Source of the DNA: Pirellulales bacterium
GTDB lineage: Bacteria > Planctomycetota > Planctomycetia > Pirellulales > JAEUIK01
Reading direction: 5' to 3'
DNA: 64,000 nt
Assembly (NCBI GenBank): GCA_019636335.1
Contig: JAHBXR010000002.1
Location: forward strand, 1-64,000
The number at the start of each line of letters is the position of its first letter. Position 1 is the stretch's first letter. The notes beneath the pieces are model-generated. The model was not told where the DNA came from, made no database searches, and worked only from the letters and a program-made list of their open reading frames with translations. Both the position numbers and the translations under genes were made by a program. This document shows, piece by piece, positions 60,490-64,000 of the stretch.

Positions 60490-60627
60490 AGCTTTTCTTG
60501 CGCAAGTCGGAAGCTCGTCGGTGTCGCGCAGCGACAAGAGGTCCGTTTCGACCGGCCCCGTGTTGTGATGAGGCTGCGTTGCTGAAATGCACAGGCCCGA
60601 TCGCCCCTCTTGTTGCTGCGCAACACC
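60454..60627. repeat. Family A composite overlapping the end of the MFS gene
   Basis: Unit one at 60454-60541 has arms GACGAGTTTCCGGA and TCGGAAGCTCGTC and foot GTCGCGCAGCGACAAGAGG. After 64 bases a truncated inverted unit (CCTCTTGTTGCTGCGCAAC) ends at 60627. The middle matches the middle of the composite at 28273 on the opposite strand. The MFS stop (60487-60489) lies inside unit one. Confidence 0.85.
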
Positions 60628-60657
60628 TTCGATCGGAAGGCAGCGCAGGGCTACCTC

Positions 60658-61632
60658 CTAGCAATATCCCGCACGCACAAACCAGTCCCAGGTATCGTTC
60701 ACGGTCTCGCGAATGTCGCGGACGTGGTAGCCCAATTCGGCGATGGCGCGGGCGCTCGAGTAGTGATGCGGTCGGGCCGAGATCGCCGTGGCGGCCGAAT
60801 TGACGTCGGGCTCCCGGCGACACAATTTACCCCAGGCGTCTCCGGCAAGCCCTGCCGCGCGGAGTAGCCACTGGGGCGCGACCGCCAACGGAGCACGTAC
60901 ACCGGACGCTTTGGCAAAGAGTTGCCAGGCCTCGACGTAAGAGAGCGGTACGCCCCCCAGGATATAGCGGCGCCCCGCCTGGCCGCGCGCGCCGGCGGCA
61001 ACGATCCCCTGGGCGACGTCGCGCGCATCGCAGAAATCGTTCCCGCCGGGGGGTGCAATCAACCCTCGCCCGCGCGCGATCTCCAACAGCATTCGACCGG
61101 ACGAGGGTTTCCAATCCCACGGGCCGAGGACGAAGTTCGGATTGACGATTACCGAGTCGAGGCCGGCCGCGGCTTCGCGCTCGACCGCCTGTTCCGCTTC
61201 GCGTTTGGACGTCACATAGGGACAGAGGATGTGCGGACTTGGTCCCTGGTTCTCATCGGCCGGATGTTCGCGCGTGCCCATACCTAGCGCATCGACGCTC
61301 GATACGTGTACCATCCGCGCGCCGACCGCGCGGCTGGCCGAGGCCATGTTGCGCGTGCCGCCGACGTTGACAGCGCGGTGCGTGGCGAGATTCGACCAGC
61401 CGATCTGCACGTAGCCCGCGCAATGAATCACACGCTCCACCCCCTGGCAAGCGCGTAGCGCATCGTCGGGATCGCAGACGCTGCCGCGAACCAATTCGAC
61501 CCGCAAGCCAGAGAGGGCACGCGGAGAACTCGAAGTGCGCACCAGCGCACGGACAGGCTGACCATCGGCCAGCAAGCAACGCACGACATTATTGCCCACG
61601 AGCCCCGTCGCCCCCGTTACCAAAGTTACCAC
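60658..61632 (-). CDS. NAD-dependent sugar epimerase/dehydratase
   Basis: The 324-residue extended SDR has TLVTGATGLVGNNVVRCLL at the N-terminus, HCAGYVQIGW, VHVSSVDALG and the catalytic YVTSKREAEQ (Tyr, Lys). It resembles the hopanoid-associated HpnA-like branch, though that assignment is weak. The start is GTG 61632 with AGGAG upstream; an ATG at 61713 in frame is possible. It acts on a nucleotide-sugar or similar substrate in the cytoplasm. Confidence 0.85.
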   Translation of the reverse strand: MVTLVTGATGLVGNNVVRCLLADGQPVRALVRTSSSPRALSGLRVELVRGSVCDPDDALRACQGVERVIHCAGYVQIGWSNLATHRAVNVGGTRNMASASRAVGARMVHVSSVDALGMGTREHPADENQGPSPHILCPYVTSKREAEQAVEREAAAGLDSVIVNPNFVLGPWDWKPSSGRMLLEIARGRGLIAPPGGNDFCDARDVAQGIVAAGARGQAGRRYILGGVPLSYVEAWQLFAKASGVRAPLAVAPQWLLRAAGLAGDAWGKLCRREPDVNSAATAISARPHHYSSARAIAELGYHVRDIRETVNDTWDWFVRAGYC

Positions 61633-62134
61633 GGGGCAATGCTCCTGCGCAAAAACGGCTCTGCGGCCATCGTCGCTCCGGGGGGATCGATGCTCTCGCG
61701 CGACGACACGCATAGCATCGAGCGCGAAAATAACCGCCGGCGACACTCCCCACTATCGAACTGTTCTACGCGAGAGTCAAGCGGCCCAGAGCGTGGAATC
61801 AGCCTGACTTGAAAAGATTTGCCGGCGGCAGACAAGTGCTCGTACCAGGATTTGGCGAATTCGTTGCCGATCGTGCGCCGAAGTGAGAACAGTGCGCCAT
61901 CAAGCAGCGCTTTGCTGGCCGCCCCCCCACGGCCTCGCGGAGGAGCGCGGCGTGGCAACGAGGAATCCGGCGACAAACTTCTTTCCCCGAGGCGCTTTTG
62001 CGACCCTATACTGGTGCTCCCGCGAAGAGACAGGCCTGCCGTCGATTGTCTATCGAACGGGTACACAATGGGAACCAACCTAAACGCAGTCGAATCGAGC
62101 AGGCGCGATTCCGAGTAAGGACGAGGTGCTCTCC
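61633..62134. other. 502-base divergent spacer, no supported gene
   Basis: Between the divergent epimerase and sialidase genes. Short frames exist but none has protein character or a ribosome site. AT-richer bases near 62010-62060 may hold the promoter of the downstream gene. Confidence 0.5.
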
Positions 62135-64000
62135 ATGAAGCAAGCGATGAAACGTACGATTGGGTGGGGCGGTTGCTTGTTGCTGTGGATCGGATGCCTG
62201 GGAGCGCACGGGAAGCTGGCCGAGGCAGCAGATCCGCGGGTCGAACCGCTGTCGCCCGAGCTGCACGCACGCTGCCTGCAGGTCTTGCGCGAGGCGCTCG
62301 CGGGGGAGGAATTCTGGCCTGCCATGCACGCCGCCGAAGCTTTGACGCTGGCAGGGCGAGGGGCAGAAGTTGTGGCCGCACTCGAGCCGCGATTCCCGCA
62401 AGAAACAGACGATCAGCGACGATGTGGCCTCGTCCGCGAAATGGTCCGCACCGGGGACCGCCGGCAACTCGATGTCCTGTTCGACATCCTGGCCAACCCC
62501 GGGTCGAACGGTCGCACGCACGCGGCCGAAAGCCTCTACAAGATCGCCGAGCTTGGCGATGGACGATTGCTACGTTCCGCGTTCGCCCAGTCGAGCGATG
62601 ATCGCCTGCGGTTGATGGCCGCCGCCGCCCTGGCGCGGGGGGGCAACCGCGCGGCGCTGGCCCACCTGCGCGACAAGCTCGCCTCGCCGGACGTCGAGAT
62701 TCGCAAGGTCGCCGCCTGGGCCTTGGGATTGCTGGGCGACCAGCAGGACGTCGAGCCGGTGGCCGCGCTGCTCGAGCGAGAAGAACAACCCCTAGCCAAA
62801 GCGTACGCGGCCCATGCGCTGGCCTGCCTGGGCGATGGACGCGGCCGCGCGGCGCTAGTGGCGAATCTGTCGTCCCCCGAGGTGATGGTTCGCACCTATG
62901 CGGCCGATTTTGCCGGGTATGGTCGCGCCACGGAAGCCCGCGAGCGGCTCGAGGCACTGCTCGATGATCCGGGCGTCGATGTGCGCGTCCGCGCGGCGCA
63001 GTCGTTGATCGCGCTATCGCTGCCCCCCGGGGCGCTCGGTCTGCCGGTGTCGGTCGTGCCCGACGATTTCGCCGTGGATGTCTATCCGGCAACAGCCGAG
63101 CATCCGCGATACAGCGAGGGTTCGATCGCGGCGCTCGCCGATGGTTCGCTGTTGTATGCCACAACCGAGTTCGTGGGGGGTGGTGCCGATCACGCGACCG
63201 CCACGATCATCGGACGTACTTCGATCGACGGTGGACGCACGTGGGGCGAAGCGCGGCTGCTGCAGGAGAACGTGGGGCGGCAGAACGTCATGTCGGTCAC
63301 CCTGCGGCGGCTGCCGAAGTCGGGGGACAAGGCGGATATCGCGGCGGCGCTCAACGGCTCCGTGCAGGCGCCGCTCGGCATGTTCTACCTGGTGAAGAAC
63401 TCGCACACCGATCTCGACGCCTATCTGCGCGTCTCGCACGATCAGGGACAATCGTTCGGTCCGCCGGTCCTCGTCACCGACGAGCCGGGCTACCACGTGA
63501 TGAACAACGATCGCGTGACGGTGCTATCCAGCGGCCGCATTCTGTGCCCGGTCGCGTCGTGCGACGATGTCTCGCACGGCGGAGAGTTTCGGTCGTGGGT
63601 TTTCCTCTCGGATGACGGCGGCGCCACGTGGCGGGGAGGCAAGGAATCGGTCGCCATGCCGCAGCGCGGCGCCATGGAGCCCGAGGTGATCGAACTCAGC
63701 GACGGGCGCGTCTTGATGATTATCCGCACGCAGTTCGGCTCGATCGCCACGAGTTATTCCTCCGACGGCGGCGACACGTGGAGCAAGCCAGAAAAACTCT
63801 CGGTTCCTTCGCCCGAATCGCCGGCAACGATCCGCCGCCTTCCATCGACGGGGGACCTGCTGCTCGTCTGGAACAACGTCCAGCCGCCGCCGGGGGCCTA
63901 TGGCCGGCGCACGCCCCTCACCGCGGCCATTTCTTCGGACGAAGGAGGCACCTGGCAGCACCTCCGCAACCTGGAAACCAGCACCGACGACACCTACGCC
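62135..64000 (+). CDS. Exported HEAT-repeat / sialidase-fold fusion protein, partial
   Basis: The frame from ATG 62135 (GAGGTG upstream) is open to the window end, over 620 residues. It starts with a signal-like segment (IGWGGCLLLWIGCLGAHG). Residues about 35-300 are HEAT-like helical pairs with repeating patterns (LRLMAAAALARGGNRAALAHL, VEIRKVAAWALGLLGDQ, VRTYAADFAGYGRA). From about 310 a sialidase-type propeller follows, with Asp-boxes SIDGGRTWGE, SHDQGQSFG, SDDGGATWRG, SSDGGDTWSK and SSDEGGTWQH. It is probably a secreted glycan-binding or -cleaving protein; the right edge truncates it. Confidence 0.87.
   Translation, partial: MKQAMKRTIGWGGCLLLWIGCLGAHGKLAEAADPRVEPLSPELHARCLQVLREALAGEEFWPAMHAAEALTLAGRGAEVVAALEPRFPQETDDQRRCGLVREMVRTGDRRQLDVLFDILANPGSNGRTHAAESLYKIAELGDGRLLRSAFAQSSDDRLRLMAAAALARGGNRAALAHLRDKLASPDVEIRKVAAWALGLLGDQQDVEPVAALLEREEQPLAKAYAAHALACLGDGRGRAALVANLSSPEVMVRTYAADFAGYGRATEARERLEALLDDPGVDVRVRAAQSLIALSLPPGALGLPVSVVPDDFAVDVYPATAEHPRYSEGSIAALADGSLLYATTEFVGGGADHATATIIGRTSIDGGRTWGEARLLQENVGRQNVMSVTLRRLPKSGDKADIAAALNGSVQAPLGMFYLVKNSHTDLDAYLRVSHDQGQSFGPPVLVTDEPGYHVMNNDRVTVLSSGRILCPVASCDDVSHGGEFRSWVFLSDDGGATWRGGKESVAMPQRGAMEPEVIELSDGRVLMIIRTQFGSIATSYSSDGGDTWSKPEKLSVPSPESPATIRRLPSTGDLLLVWNNVQPPPGAYGRRTPLTAAISSDEGGTWQHLRNLETSTDDTYA

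Noticed and set aside
1..64000. CRISPR arrays, tRNA or rRNA genes
   Set aside because: No regularly spaced short direct repeats were seen, and no cloverleaf or rRNA signature was recognised. The dispersed repeats are inverted and irregularly spaced.

Overview
The window looks like chromosomal DNA of a planctomycete, most likely a Pirellulales-type lineage. The grounds are high GC, twin-arginine exported Gfo/Idh/MocA and beta-helix proteins, a DUF1080 protein, a PEP-CTERM protein, exported WD40 and HEAT-repeat proteins, a sigma factor followed by a HEAT-like membrane partner, a LplT-PlsC-AMP-ligase triple fusion, and short interspersed palindromes in most intergenic spaces. This placement rests on protein character only. 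I see no rRNA, tRNA or CRISPR array.

Layout. 1-5.1 kb: an RHS C-terminal remnant overlapping the end of a transglutaminase-like gene, then the fused phospholipid-repair enzyme Aas. 5.2-9.6 kb: a small membrane protein, a NarL-type response regulator, a DUF4279 protein, an MFS transporter and a repeat-filled spacer. 9.6-16.2 kb: a secreted oxidoreductase, an intact IS5-family element sitting in the stop codons of two convergent genes, a deoxyhypusine-synthase-like gene, and a sugar ABC ATPase and binding protein without a permease. 16.4-24.5 kb: a small membrane protein, a YhhN-like protein, an exported hydrolase, a DUF2147 protein, a beta-helix protein, an exported WD40 protein and a PEP-CTERM protein. 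24.8-27.5 kb: a light-sensor-type histidine kinase with two CheY-like regulators and an LRR protein. 27.7-32.9 kb: an RraA-like protein, a sigma factor, a membrane HEAT-like partner and a secretin-like protein, then a stand-alone TcmP-like gene behind two operator-like dyads. 33-41.9 kb: two transsulfuration-type PLP enzymes, a HEAT protein, a BON protein, an iron alcohol dehydrogenase, a TIM-barrel isomerase, a PHA-granule-type protein and a DUF1080 protein. 42-50.6 kb: a fatty-acid or acyl-CoA module (two ligases, thiolase, SDR, enoyl-CoA hydratase). 50.7-64 kb: a decayed REP-associated tyrosine transposase (RAYT) element, an AroE-like gene, a PadR pair, a LutA-like gene, a BtuF-like gene, a penicillin acylase, an MFS gene, an epimerase and a HEAT-sialidase that runs off the right edge.

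The most striking feature is the repeat landscape. At least six dispersed families occur, mostly as head-to-head inverted pairs. One family (A) has a conserved foot hairpin and long stem arms whose sequence differs from copy to copy but stays complementary within each copy. A pair of family A units brackets the RAYT gene, which has an in-frame amber codon. Shorter composites at 7.3, 9.0, 28.3 and 60.5 kb look like non-autonomous relatives of that element. Repeat copies also supply the last codons of two genes (DUF1080 at 41.9 kb and MFS at 60.5 kb). These points are read directly from the sequence; the link between RAYT and the repeats is inference.
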